In this document: positions 35,229 through 42,979 of the stretch, in pieces
How the letters are laid out: each line of letters begins with the position of its first letter
How positions within the stretch are numbered: the first letter of the stretch is position 1
DNA from: Labrys miyagiensis
GTDB lineage: Bacteria > Pseudomonadota > Alphaproteobacteria > Rhizobiales > Labraceae
NCBI RefSeq assembly: GCF_030160835.1
Contig: NZ_BSPC01000034.1
Location: 1 to 64,000, forward strand
DNA length: 64,000 nt
Direction of reading: 5' to 3'
Notes under the pieces: model-generated
What the model saw: only the letters and a program-made list of their open reading frames with translations
The model's database searches: none
What the model was told of the DNA's origin: nothing
Made by a program: the position numbers and the translations under genes

Positions 35229-36089
35229 ATGAAACTGAAAATCAAGACAATTCTTTCACGAGGTTGCGTCGCTCTAGCCATGACCCTTCTAGCGTCGGCA
35301 GCGACATCACCGGCTATGGCAGATTCAATAGGCAATTGCGAACTGACAGGTGTGAAAGGGTCCATCCCCTTCACGCCGGCGCAGGCGGGGCAGCTGACGG
35401 TCGAGACAAATCTCCCGTCTCCAGGTTGGTGGAACGGCGACACGCCGGATACGATTCAAGACGGCTATGAATACTGCATGGCAGCCAATATCGCCCATCG
35501 CGCTGGGTTGGATAACTTGAAGGTTGTCAATGTTGCCTTTGACGCGCTGGTCGCTGGCCAGACCAAGGACTTCGATCTCGCTCTCAGTACGATTTCCATC
35601 ACTGATGCGCGCAAGAAGGTTGTTGATTTCTCGGTACCTTATTTCAGCTCCGATATCGGCATTCTCGTCAAGAAAGGTACCGTGATCGACGCAGCCTCGA
35701 TTGCGAAGATGCGGATCGGCGTGAAGCAGGCGACCACCGGCGCGAATTTCGTAGCCGGAAAGCTGCACCCGCTCGAGGTCAAGGTATTCCCAGACCAAGC
35801 CAGCATGTTTGCGGCCTTGATGGCCGGTCAGGTGGACGCGGCGGTACACGACACCTCCATCGTGCTTGGGCAGGCGGCTCAGTCCGATGGCGCATTCGAG
35901 GTAGCGGGCCAGTATTCCACGGCCGAATCCTACGGCGCGATTTACCCCAAGGGCTCGCCGAACGGCGCGACGATCGACACGATCATCGATGCGATGGACA
36001 AGGACGGCACGCTTAAGAAGCTCGCCAGCAAGTATCTGGCTCAGGCCTGGGGCGCGGATCCGACCACGATCCCCTATTTCAAGCCCTGA
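35229..36089 (+). CDS. Amino-acid ABC transporter substrate-binding protein
   Basis: A 286-residue family-3 solute-binding protein. A Sec-type signal (SRGCVALAMTLLASAATSPA, then MADS) is followed by LTVETNLPSPGWWNGD, a central FDLALSTISITDARKKVVDF typical of the family, and VAGQYSTAESYGAIYPKGSP. It captures an amino acid or derivative in the periplasm. AGAGGGAG lies upstream of its ATG. First gene of a three-gene transporter. Confidence 0.93.
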   Translation: MKLKIKTILSRGCVALAMTLLASAATSPAMADSIGNCELTGVKGSIPFTPAQAGQLTVETNLPSPGWWNGDTPDTIQDGYEYCMAANIAHRAGLDNLKVVNVAFDALVAGQTKDFDLALSTISITDARKKVVDFSVPYFSSDIGILVKKGTVIDAASIAKMRIGVKQATTGANFVAGKLHPLEVKVFPDQASMFAALMAGQVDAAVHDTSIVLGQAAQSDGAFEVAGQYSTAESYGAIYPKGSPNGATIDTIIDAMDKDGTLKKLASKYLAQAWGADPTTIPYFKP

Positions 36090-36106
36090 CCGTAAAGGCT
36101 AGCTCG

Positions 36107-37246
36107 ATGTCCTCAACCAATGATAGCCGAGGAGCCGGCGCGACGCTCGGCCTCCTCGGTGGCAGCCGGCCCTGGAGTGCCGGCACGCCACCGAAAGACG
36201 TCACCGGATGGGCAATCACGGCCCTCGGAGTCACCGTGTTTGTTCTGGCGTGCAGCTGGATGACTCTTAAAGGAATATACAGCGCGGCGGAAACCCTGAA
36301 GGTCGATGGACCGCTCGCCGCGGGCATCCTCATCATCCTGAGCGTCGCCGTGCTGGCGCTGGCATGGCCAGCGATTCAAAGCTGGCGCCGCTCCCAGATC
36401 GCGAAGGCAGCCCTTGCCGCCAACAACCTGGTGAATGCCCGCGTGGCGACCGCCGCATCCCGCGAATTCGCCTACACGACGCTCGGCTACGCGGCGGTGG
36501 TCGTCGCCCTGTTGTTGATTGCGCAGTTCTTCATCGCCAACAATCTTGCCGTCAGCCGTACCTTCTTTCAGTTGCCCCTGATCTTCAGCACGTTCGGACT
36601 GATGCTCAAGGCCTTCTGGATCAACATCTATATCTTCGTTATCGCGGAGATCCTGGTGCTGGTGTGGGGCCTGTTCGTTGCCATCGCGCGCCTTGTCCCC
36701 GGGGATGCGGGCAAGCCTGTCCGAGTGATGGCAACCGTCTACACCGACGCGTTCCGAGGAATGCCTGCGATCATCAACATCTATCTGATCGGCTTCGGAA
36801 TTCCGCTCACTGGCTTGCCGATCCTGAAGGACCTTGCGCCGGAATCCTACGCGATCCTTGCCCTGACGCTGACCTATGGCGCCTATGTCTCGGAAGTCTA
36901 TCGCTCCGGTATCGAGAGCATACATTGGAGCCAGGTGGCGGCCTCGCGCTCACTCGGTCTGACTTATTTCCAGACCCTTCGCTATGTGATCGTGCCCCAG
37001 GCGGCGCGCCGCATCATACCACCGCTCCTGAACGACTTCATTGCCTTGCAGAAGGACACGGCGCTGGTCAACGTCATTGGCTCGATCGATTCCTTTAACC
37101 AGGCCAAGATCGTCGCCAGCAATCATTTCAACCTCTCGCCGGTGACGACCGTTGCCATCCTTTTCATTGCGATCACCATTCCGCAGGCCCGTTTCGTCGA
37201 CAAAATGATCGAACACGATCAGCGGCGCATGCGCGGCGGTAGCTGA
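36107..37246 (+). CDS. Amino-acid ABC transporter permease with extended N terminus
   Basis: A 379-residue inner-membrane permease, longer than the usual 220-250 residues because of an N-terminal extension with two extra membrane segments (WAITALGVTVFVLACSWMTL; AAGILIILSVAVLALAWPAI). The HisM/GlnP-like core contains TVYTDAFRGMPAIINIYLIG and the EAA loop ASRSLGLTYFQTLRYVIVPQ. It lies 17 bases after the binding protein and 11 before the ATPase. Confidence 0.92.
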   Translation: MSSTNDSRGAGATLGLLGGSRPWSAGTPPKDVTGWAITALGVTVFVLACSWMTLKGIYSAAETLKVDGPLAAGILIILSVAVLALAWPAIQSWRRSQIAKAALAANNLVNARVATAASREFAYTTLGYAAVVVALLLIAQFFIANNLAVSRTFFQLPLIFSTFGLMLKAFWINIYIFVIAEILVLVWGLFVAIARLVPGDAGKPVRVMATVYTDAFRGMPAIINIYLIGFGIPLTGLPILKDLAPESYAILALTLTYGAYVSEVYRSGIESIHWSQVAASRSLGLTYFQTLRYVIVPQAARRIIPPLLNDFIALQKDTALVNVIGSIDSFNQAKIVASNHFNLSPVTTVAILFIAITIPQARFVDKMIEHDQRRMRGGS

Positions 37247-37257
37247 GGTTTCAGACC

Positions 37258-38001
37258 ATGTCGATGATCGAAATTCGCGATATCCATAAAAGTTACGGCA
37301 GTGTCGGGGTGATCAACGGCCTAAGCCTCAATGTCGAAGAACACCAGGTCGTCTGCCTGATTGGCCCTTCGGGATGTGGCAAGTCGACCCTGCTGCGCAC
37401 CATGAACGGCCTGGAAGCGATTCAAGGCGGTGAGATCCGTATCCACGGCGATCGCATGACCGGCCCCGGCGTCGACCTGAACGCACTACGCCGCGACGTC
37501 GGCATCGTGTTCCAGAGCTATAATCTCTTTCCGCATATGACGGTGTTGGAGAATATTACCCTGGCGCCGACCAAGGTGCTGAAGCAGGGCAGGGACGAAG
37601 CCGAGACCACGGCAATGACGCTGCTCAAGCGCATTGGCCTTGACCACAAGGCGAAGGAATATCCCGACCGCCTTTCTGGCGGCCAGCAGCAGCGCGTCGC
37701 CATAGTACGCGCCCTGGCCATGGGCCCATTGGTTATGCTGCTGGACGAAATTACCGCGGCCCTCGACCCTGAACTGGTCTCCGAGGTACTCAATATCGTA
37801 CGTGACCTCGCCGCAGAGGGCATGACCATGCTGCTTGCTACGCACGAGATGGGCTTCGCCCGCGAAGTCGCCAGCAAGGTCTGCTTTCTCTACCAGGGAA
37901 AGGTCCACGAAGAGGGGCCGCCATCGCAAATCTTCGGCGACCCCAACGAAGAGCGCACGCGCGCTTTTCTGCAGCGCATCATCGAGGCCGGCCGGCTCTG
38001 A
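37258..38001 (+). CDS. Amino-acid ABC transporter ATP-binding protein
   Basis: A 247-residue ATPase of the GlnQ/HisP type: Walker A GPSGCGKSTLLRTM, Q-loop VFQSYNLFPHMTVL, signature LSGGQQQRVAIVRALAMG, Walker B VMLLDEITAALDPELV, and H-loop LLATHEMGFAREV. One change from consensus is DEIT instead of DEPT after Walker B; the catalytic Glu is kept. Terminal gene of the transporter. Confidence 0.94.
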   Translation: MSMIEIRDIHKSYGSVGVINGLSLNVEEHQVVCLIGPSGCGKSTLLRTMNGLEAIQGGEIRIHGDRMTGPGVDLNALRRDVGIVFQSYNLFPHMTVLENITLAPTKVLKQGRDEAETTAMTLLKRIGLDHKAKEYPDRLSGGQQQRVAIVRALAMGPLVMLLDEITAALDPELVSEVLNIVRDLAAEGMTMLLATHEMGFAREVASKVCFLYQGKVHEEGPPSQIFGDPNEERTRAFLQRIIEAGRL

Positions 38002-38176
38002 CGCGGCGACCAAACACAGCTCGTGCCGCGTCACGCGAGACAGGAGTCTCGATGTAGCAAGGCACGAGTTGCACAGCGTGCTCAAGCGCCCGAAAGTTCG
38101 CGCGTGGTAGAAACCATTCGCCACGCAGCCTAAAACTGTTGCTGGTCCCCATCCCCTTTACGGTTCCGGCAATACT

Positions 38177-38205
38177 GGCGGTCTCGGTCCTCCTCCGAGA
38201 CCGCC
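38177..38205 (+). terminator. GC-rich hairpin after the ABC operon
   Basis: Perfect 11-bp stem GGCGGTCTCGG / CCGAGACCGCC with loop TCCTCCT. It lies 176 bases after the ATPase stop and is followed by CTTGTG rather than a run of Ts, so it may be a weak or factor-dependent terminator. Confidence 0.45.
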
Positions 38206-38703
38206 CTTGTGCTATCTCAGGAACGTATTGCGCTCGTAATCTTGAAGATCCGCATCCCTGGAATAAGGCAGTGGGCTCGTTTGCGTCCGTGCAGTCAGAT
38301 CACTGACACTACTTCCGGACAAGCGGAATCTGGAGATTGGAGGGGCGGTTTGCCTCGGTATCGAAACCACGTCCATCGATGTTTCTCGCGCCCCAGAACA
38401 GCATGTCATGTGACAGGTACACGAGGTCGTATTCCATGAAGGTTTTTCCGGCAGTCAGACCGAAGGGCGCAAAGGTCTTGCCGAATACGCTCTGCGGCGC
38501 TCGATCGAGTATCATCTACGGGGTAGGGCCTCGATCGGGCGGTGGTGATTTGGCGCGCACCGTGAAACCCGATTATATCGCGTTCGTCAATCTTCGCCCG
38601 GTTGACGGGCGCTGCTCCCATGCGGCACATGTATAAGGATCGGCGGAGTTACGTTGCGTCCTGGGACCAAGGGTAGGTTGCCGTAATCTTTCGGGGGAAA
38701 CGA
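38206..38703. other. Intergenic region with a probable gene remnant
   Basis: About 500 bases before the crystallin-like gene. The only open frame with protein-like composition is the 68-codon one on the minus strand (38309-38515), described separately. The promoter of the crystallin-like gene should lie in the last 100 bases; GGGGGAAACG precedes its ATG. Confidence 0.4.
38309..38515 (-). pseudogene. Short unidentified frame, possibly a gene fragment
   Basis: 68 codons: it begins MILDRAPQSVFGKTFAPFG and later has TFMEYDLVYLSHDMLFWGAR and GFDTEANRPSNLQIPLVRK. Composition is that of a real folded protein and not of an antisense shadow, but it is preceded directly by a TAG and has no clear ribosome site. 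I do not recognise the family. It is probably the C-terminal remnant of a longer gene. Confidence 0.35.
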
Positions 38704-39237
38704 ATGGTCCAACGTCTCGTCTTTATTCTCGTGCTGCTCTGCATCGGGATGGGCTCCGCGAGTGCCCAGGTCGTCCTCTTCGACCAGCCCAATTTTGCGG
38801 GGTCGAAGCTCACGGTCCGCGGCGCCGATCCAAACCTTGCCGACAGCGATTTCGGTTCACGGTCGATGTCGATGCAGGTTCTCGGTGGCGTTTGGCAGAT
38901 CTGCTCCCAGCCCGGCTTTCGCGGCGATTGCCTGAACGTTCCGCCCGGCCAGTACGAGCGATTCGACAAGCGCTTCGCGCATCGCCTGAATTCCCTCCGC
39001 CCTCTTGCCGCCGCGCCGGCTGCAGCACCTCTGCCGAACACGCCGCCACCTCCGACGACAGTGATCATCCAGGCTCCCCCACCGCCGCCGCAAATCACCT
39101 CCTGCAGCGTCGAGGGGACACAGAAATGCTCCGGTTGCTCGATCTCATGCACGGGACCCAAACAGGCCGTCTGCCAGCAGCCCGACGACGGCATTCTTGA
39201 CGCGTGCCTTGAGAATGCGCGGTGCGAATGCAAGTAG
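38704..39237 (+). CDS. Secreted betagamma-crystallin-like protein with Cys-rich tail
   Basis: A 177-residue protein. Residues 1-21 are a signal peptide (RLVFILVLLCIGMGSASAQ). Residues 22-100 form one betagamma-crystallin-like unit of two Greek-key motifs: VVLFDQPNFAGSKLTVRGAD, then WQICSQPGFRGDCLNVPPGQ, NSLRPL. A Pro-rich linker (PLPNTPPPPTTVI, APPPPPP-like) leads to a tail with eight Cys (CSVEGTQKCSGCSISC, CQQ, CLE, CEC). Members bind calcium or sit in the envelope. The last 60 residues may be a disulfide knot. Function unknown. Confidence 0.75.
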   Translation: MVQRLVFILVLLCIGMGSASAQVVLFDQPNFAGSKLTVRGADPNLADSDFGSRSMSMQVLGGVWQICSQPGFRGDCLNVPPGQYERFDKRFAHRLNSLRPLAAAPAAAPLPNTPPPPTTVIIQAPPPPPQITSCSVEGTQKCSGCSISCTGPKQAVCQQPDDGILDACLENARCECK

Positions 39238-39391
39238 CGGCGGCCTTTGCCCAGGGCAATCGCTTTAGGTTAACGACACGCGAGAGATGATGGGGCATAG
39301 CGCAGGCTCATTCGTCATTGCTTCGCCGCGCTCGCAATGACGGCAAGGAAAGCGCCAAATCAACCTGAAGCGATCACCCTCGCCTTCGCTG

Positions 39392-40324
39392 TCAGGCGAC
39401 GGCCGCTCGCTTGTCGTGGCGGGCAAGGCGGGCAAGCAGATATTCGATCTCGGCCTTGGCGGCCACCGACAGGCCGCCGGCCGGGGCGCGCTGGGCATCG
39501 GAAGCGATGAGACCGCGGCGCGCCATCACATGTTTGCGCACGGCAAGGCCCACGCCCTGCTGCTGCTCGTAGCGCAGCAGCGGCAGATGGGCGTCGAAGA
39601 GGTCATGCGCCTCGTCGCGTTCGCCGGCCTCGGCATGGCGCACCACATCCACCAGCATGTCCGGGAAGGCATAGCCCGTCATGGCGCCGTCGGCGCCCCG
39701 CTCGGTTTCGAAGTCGAGGAACAGGCCGCCATTGCCGCACAGGATGGAGACGTGGCGGAGGCTCCCCTCCGCCTCCCATTTGCGCAGGGTGGAGATCTTT
39801 TCGAGGCCCGGCCAGTCCTCATGCTTGACCATCACGCAGGAAGGATTGTCAGCGATGATGCGGCGCAGGACGCCTGGCGTCATCACCACGGTGAAATTGA
39901 GCGGATAGTCCTGGATCACGAAGGGGATGTCGGCGCCGATAGCCTCCGCCGCCTGCCGGTAATAAGTGACGATCTGGTCATCGGTGCGCAGTGTATTGGG
40001 CGGGGCGATCATCACGCCGGCCGCGCCGGCGTCCATCGCGGCATGGGCGAGTGAGCGCATGGCCGCAAAACCCGGCGCGGACACACCGACGATGACCGGC
40101 AGGGACGGTGCTCGCTTGATGAAGCGTGTCGCCACCTCCAGGGCCTCGAGCCCGTCGAGCTTGGGCGCTTCACCCATCACGCCGAGCACGGTCATGCCGG
40201 TGCTGCCACAGCCGACATAGAAGTCCGTCAGCCTGTCGATGGAATTGAAGTCGATCCGCCCATCCGGCTCGAAGGGCGTCGGCGCGATCGGGTAGACGCC
40301 CTTGGCGGAAGCTTCCAGCAGCAT
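39392..40324 (-). CDS. Dihydrodipicolinate synthase (DapA) family aldolase/lyase
   Basis: A 310-residue TIM-barrel enzyme. Motifs: YPIAPTPFEPDGRIDFNSID, GMTVLGVMGEAPKL where DapA has GTTGE, VIVGVSAPG, IQDYPLNF with the Tyr, and SCVMVKHEDWPG with the Schiff-base Lys. Replacement of GTTGE and the lack of lysine genes argue against true DapA; a sugar-acid or hydroxy-oxo-acid aldolase is likelier. It is divergent from a ribose-type transporter which may import its substrate precursor. ATG at 40324 is 7 bases after GGAG; ATG at 40330 is too close. Confidence 0.9.
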   Translation of the reverse strand: MLLEASAKGVYPIAPTPFEPDGRIDFNSIDRLTDFYVGCGSTGMTVLGVMGEAPKLDGLEALEVATRFIKRAPSLPVIVGVSAPGFAAMRSLAHAAMDAGAAGVMIAPPNTLRTDDQIVTYYRQAAEAIGADIPFVIQDYPLNFTVVMTPGVLRRIIADNPSCVMVKHEDWPGLEKISTLRKWEAEGSLRHVSILCGNGGLFLDFETERGADGAMTGYAFPDMLVDVVRHAEAGERDEAHDLFDAHLPLLRYEQQQGVGLAVRKHVMARRGLIASDAQRAPAGGLSVAAKAEIEYLLARLARHDKRAAVA

Positions 40325-40905
40325 GTGCATTCTCCGGATGAACCCATCTTCTATGGCATAGGGCCATCGGCGGAGTAAGCCATCTTAGGTTCGGCAGGCC
40401 TATGCGGTGCTCTCGCCTCATCTCGGCTGCGGCGTGCGGGGGAACGACGAGGCCTTCCACCGGCAGACGATCGAGAATGTTCCCGCCCTTCTCGATGATA
40501 GGGGACCCCGACGGCGCCCGAAATCCCTTTCGCAACTCCCGAGGTCCCACGGTTGGGATTTGAAGGCGAATGTCGTCAAATGTGCTGCGGCGCGCGGCAA
40601 GATCAGCGCAGGCCCGCAACCCGCCTTGCGCTGTGCCGCGACTTTAACTAGGTTGGTTGCGAAACAGAACAAAATAAAGACGGTGCGATTGCAGGGAGGA
40701 TAGGGATTGGCGGCGGGAGAGCCGATCACGCCATTGCAGGCTCGAACACATCAAAATCAGCAGGAACAGCTTTGCTTCCGCGCGGGTGCGGAAACGAGCT
40801 GATACCTCTGCAGAGCAGCGCGGCCTTTGACACGCCTGCCCTCCCGATCTGCCTCCATCCCGTTGCCCGAGACTCTCGTTTCCAGCCAGCCAGAAGGTTC
40901 AAAGT
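40325..40905. other. Divergent intergenic region, DapA-like gene / ribose-type transporter
   Basis: About 580 bases. Short frames on both strands have no recognisable domain. The stretch ACTAGGTTGGTTGCGAAACA followed by GAACAAAATAAAGAC (about 40648-40680) is AT-richer than the rest and may be promoter DNA. No palindrome clear enough to call an operator was found, and no regulator gene is adjacent. Confidence 0.35.
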
Positions 40906-41901
40906 ATGAGCCAGCTCCGCGCCGACGACGCCCCGTCCCGTCCCAGCTTCGTGCGGCGGCTGCTCCGCTCGCGCGAGACGGGCATCGTGACGGCGCTCGC
41001 CATCATGGTCGTCGTGCTGTCGATCCTCGAGCCCGATTTCGCCAGTTCCGACAACCTGCTCAACGATGCGCGCAACTTCTCCTTCGTCGGCATCGTCGTG
41101 CTCGGCCAGGCCATGGTGATGATCACCGGCGGCATCGATCTGTCGGTCGGCAGCGTCTGGGGCCTCAGCGCGGTGTCCTCGGCGGCGCTGATGGCGGCGG
41201 GCTTCGGCGTGGTGCCCGCCTGCCTGCTGGCCTTGCTGGCGGCGGCGGTCGTCGGCCTCTTCAACGGGCTCTGCGTCACCAAATTGCGCATGCCGCCCTT
41301 CGTGCCCACGCTCGCTACCATGAGCATCGCCCGCGCCCTCGCCCTGGTGATCACCCGCGGCAAGTCGATCGACGGCTTCCGGCCCGATGGCGACTGGTTC
41401 TATGCGATCGGCGGCGGGGACTTCCTGGGGCTGCCGACGCCCTTCATCATCTTCCTGGTGCTGTCTGTTATCGTCAGCCTCGTGCTCAATCGTTCCGTCT
41501 ATGGCCGCCAGCTCTATGCGGTCGGCGGCAATGAGAAGGCGGCCCGGCTGACCGGCCTCGACGTCGACAACCTCAAGATCAGCGTCTACGTCATCTCTTC
41601 GCTCCTGGCCGGCCTCGCCGGCATCGTGGAAGTGAGCTACCTCTCCTCGGGCATCTCCAACCAGGGCGTGGGCAAGGAACTCAGCGTCATCGCCGCCGCG
41701 GTGATCGGCGGCACCAACCTGAATGGCGGCGAAGGCACCGTGCTCGGCGTCTTCGTCGGCGCGGTGATCCTGGAAGTCCTGCGCAACGGCCTCGTGCTGC
41801 TCGGAACCGATGCCTATTGGCAGGGGGTTTTCGTCGGCTCCGTGATTGTCTTCGCCGTCTTCATCGACCAGCTCAGAAAGGGTGTTTGGCGGAGGCGATG
41901 A
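40906..41901 (+). CDS. Sugar ABC transporter permease (ribose/RbsC type)
   Basis: A 331-residue inner-membrane protein with about ten hydrophobic segments. Conserved BPD_transp_2 motifs: VMITGGIDLSVGSVWGLSAV (residues about 76-95), VGGNEKAARLTGLDVDNLKI, and VIGGTNLNGGEGTVLGVFVG. First gene of a permease - binding protein - ATPase operon. AAGG lies 9 bases before the ATG. Confidence 0.93.
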   Translation: MSQLRADDAPSRPSFVRRLLRSRETGIVTALAIMVVVLSILEPDFASSDNLLNDARNFSFVGIVVLGQAMVMITGGIDLSVGSVWGLSAVSSAALMAAGFGVVPACLLALLAAAVVGLFNGLCVTKLRMPPFVPTLATMSIARALALVITRGKSIDGFRPDGDWFYAIGGGDFLGLPTPFIIFLVLSVIVSLVLNRSVYGRQLYAVGGNEKAARLTGLDVDNLKISVYVISSLLAGLAGIVEVSYLSSGISNQGVGKELSVIAAAVIGGTNLNGGEGTVLGVFVGAVILEVLRNGLVLLGTDAYWQGVFVGSVIVFAVFIDQLRKGVWRRR

Positions 41902-41949
41902 ATGGTCGCGCCTCGAAAAGGGCGCTCCCTATAACCAACTGGAGGAAAC

Positions 41950-42891
41950 ATGAAAAAGACGTTGCTTGCGACTATCGCCTTGGCCGTGCTGGCTGTTGCC
42001 GGCCAGGCCCACGCCGCCGACAAGAAGGTCTTCGCCCTGGTGCCCAAGGCGCTCGGCGTGCCCTTCTATGCCGATGCCGAGAAGGGCTGCAAGGAAGAGG
42101 CGGCCAAGATCGGCGCCGAATGCCTGTTCACCGGCCCGGCCCAGCTCGACGACGCCGAGCAGGCCCGCATCGTGCGCGACCTGATCACCAAGAAAGTGGC
42201 CGGCATCTCCATCGCGCCCAACAATGCCGATTCGATCGGCAGTGTCATCAGCGCCGCGCTTGCCAAGAACATTCCGGTGATCACCTTCGACTCCGATGCG
42301 CCCAAGTCCAAGCGTATCACCTTCATCGGCACCAACAACGAGGGTGGTGGCGTTTCGGCCGGCGAGGCCTTCGCCAAGGCCCTGCCGAAGGGCGGCACCT
42401 ACGCCGTGATCACCGGCGGCCTCTCGGCGCAGAACCTCAACGACCGCATCAAGGGCTTCAAGTCCAAGCTGTCGGGCGACTTCAAGGAGGTGGCGGGCTC
42501 GCCCTTCTCCTGCAACGACGACTCCAGCGCCGCCGTGCAGCTCATCCAGGACATCCTGGCCAAGAATCCCGATCTCGACGGCATCTTCTTCTCGGGCGGC
42601 TGGCCGATGTTCGCGCCTGAAGCCTATACGAGGGCGCTGAAGAACAAGGTCGCTGACCTCAAGTCCGGCAAGTTCGTCATCGTGTCCTTCGATACGCTGC
42701 CGGCCCAGATCAAGCTCCTGAAGGAAGGCTATGCCACGACGCTGGTCGGCCAGCGCCCGCTCGCCATGGGCACGGGCTCGATCGACCTCCTGGAGAAGCT
42801 CTCCAAGGGCGAAAAGGTGGATCCTGTGGTCGATACCGGTGTCGACATCGTCGATTCCAGCAACGTCGCCAAGTTCGCGACCGGCGAATGA
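41950..42891 (+). CDS. Sugar ABC transporter substrate-binding protein (RbsB type)
   Basis: A 313-residue periplasmic-binding-protein-like protein. Signal peptide TLLATIALAVLAVAGQAHAA (cleavage about residue 23); mature part KVFALVPKALGVPFYADAEK, VAGISIAPNNADSIGSVISA, ITFDSDAPKSKRITFIGTNN, and DLDGIFFSGGWPMF. GGAGG is 5 bases upstream. Ligand unknown; it could be an aldose, polyol or sugar acid. It is followed by a strong hairpin, common after highly expressed binding-protein genes. Confidence 0.93.
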   Translation: MKKTLLATIALAVLAVAGQAHAADKKVFALVPKALGVPFYADAEKGCKEEAAKIGAECLFTGPAQLDDAEQARIVRDLITKKVAGISIAPNNADSIGSVISAALAKNIPVITFDSDAPKSKRITFIGTNNEGGGVSAGEAFAKALPKGGTYAVITGGLSAQNLNDRIKGFKSKLSGDFKEVAGSPFSCNDDSSAAVQLIQDILAKNPDLDGIFFSGGWPMFAPEAYTRALKNKVADLKSGKFVIVSFDTLPAQIKLLKEGYATTLVGQRPLAMGTGSIDLLEKLSKGEKVDPVVDTGVDIVDSSNVAKFATGE

Positions 42892-42903
42892 GTGACAATT
42901 GGG

Positions 42904-42926
42904 GGCGGCCCACCATGCGGGCCGCC
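42904..42926 (+). terminator. Intercistronic hairpin between binding-protein and ATPase genes
   Basis: Perfect 8-bp stem GGCGGCCC / GGGCCGCC with loop ACCATGC, 13 bases after the binding-protein stop. There is no T run, so it more likely protects the upstream mRNA end or attenuates the downstream gene than terminates fully. Confidence 0.55.
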
Positions 42927-42979
42927 TCTCCCCGGCGCTGAGCAAGAAGACGAATGCCGCCAACGCATCGGAGCCTGCC

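Noticed and set aside
40407-40703. 98-codon plus-strand frame upstream of the ribose-type permease
   Set aside because: No ribosome site, no domain, composition like intergenic read-through.
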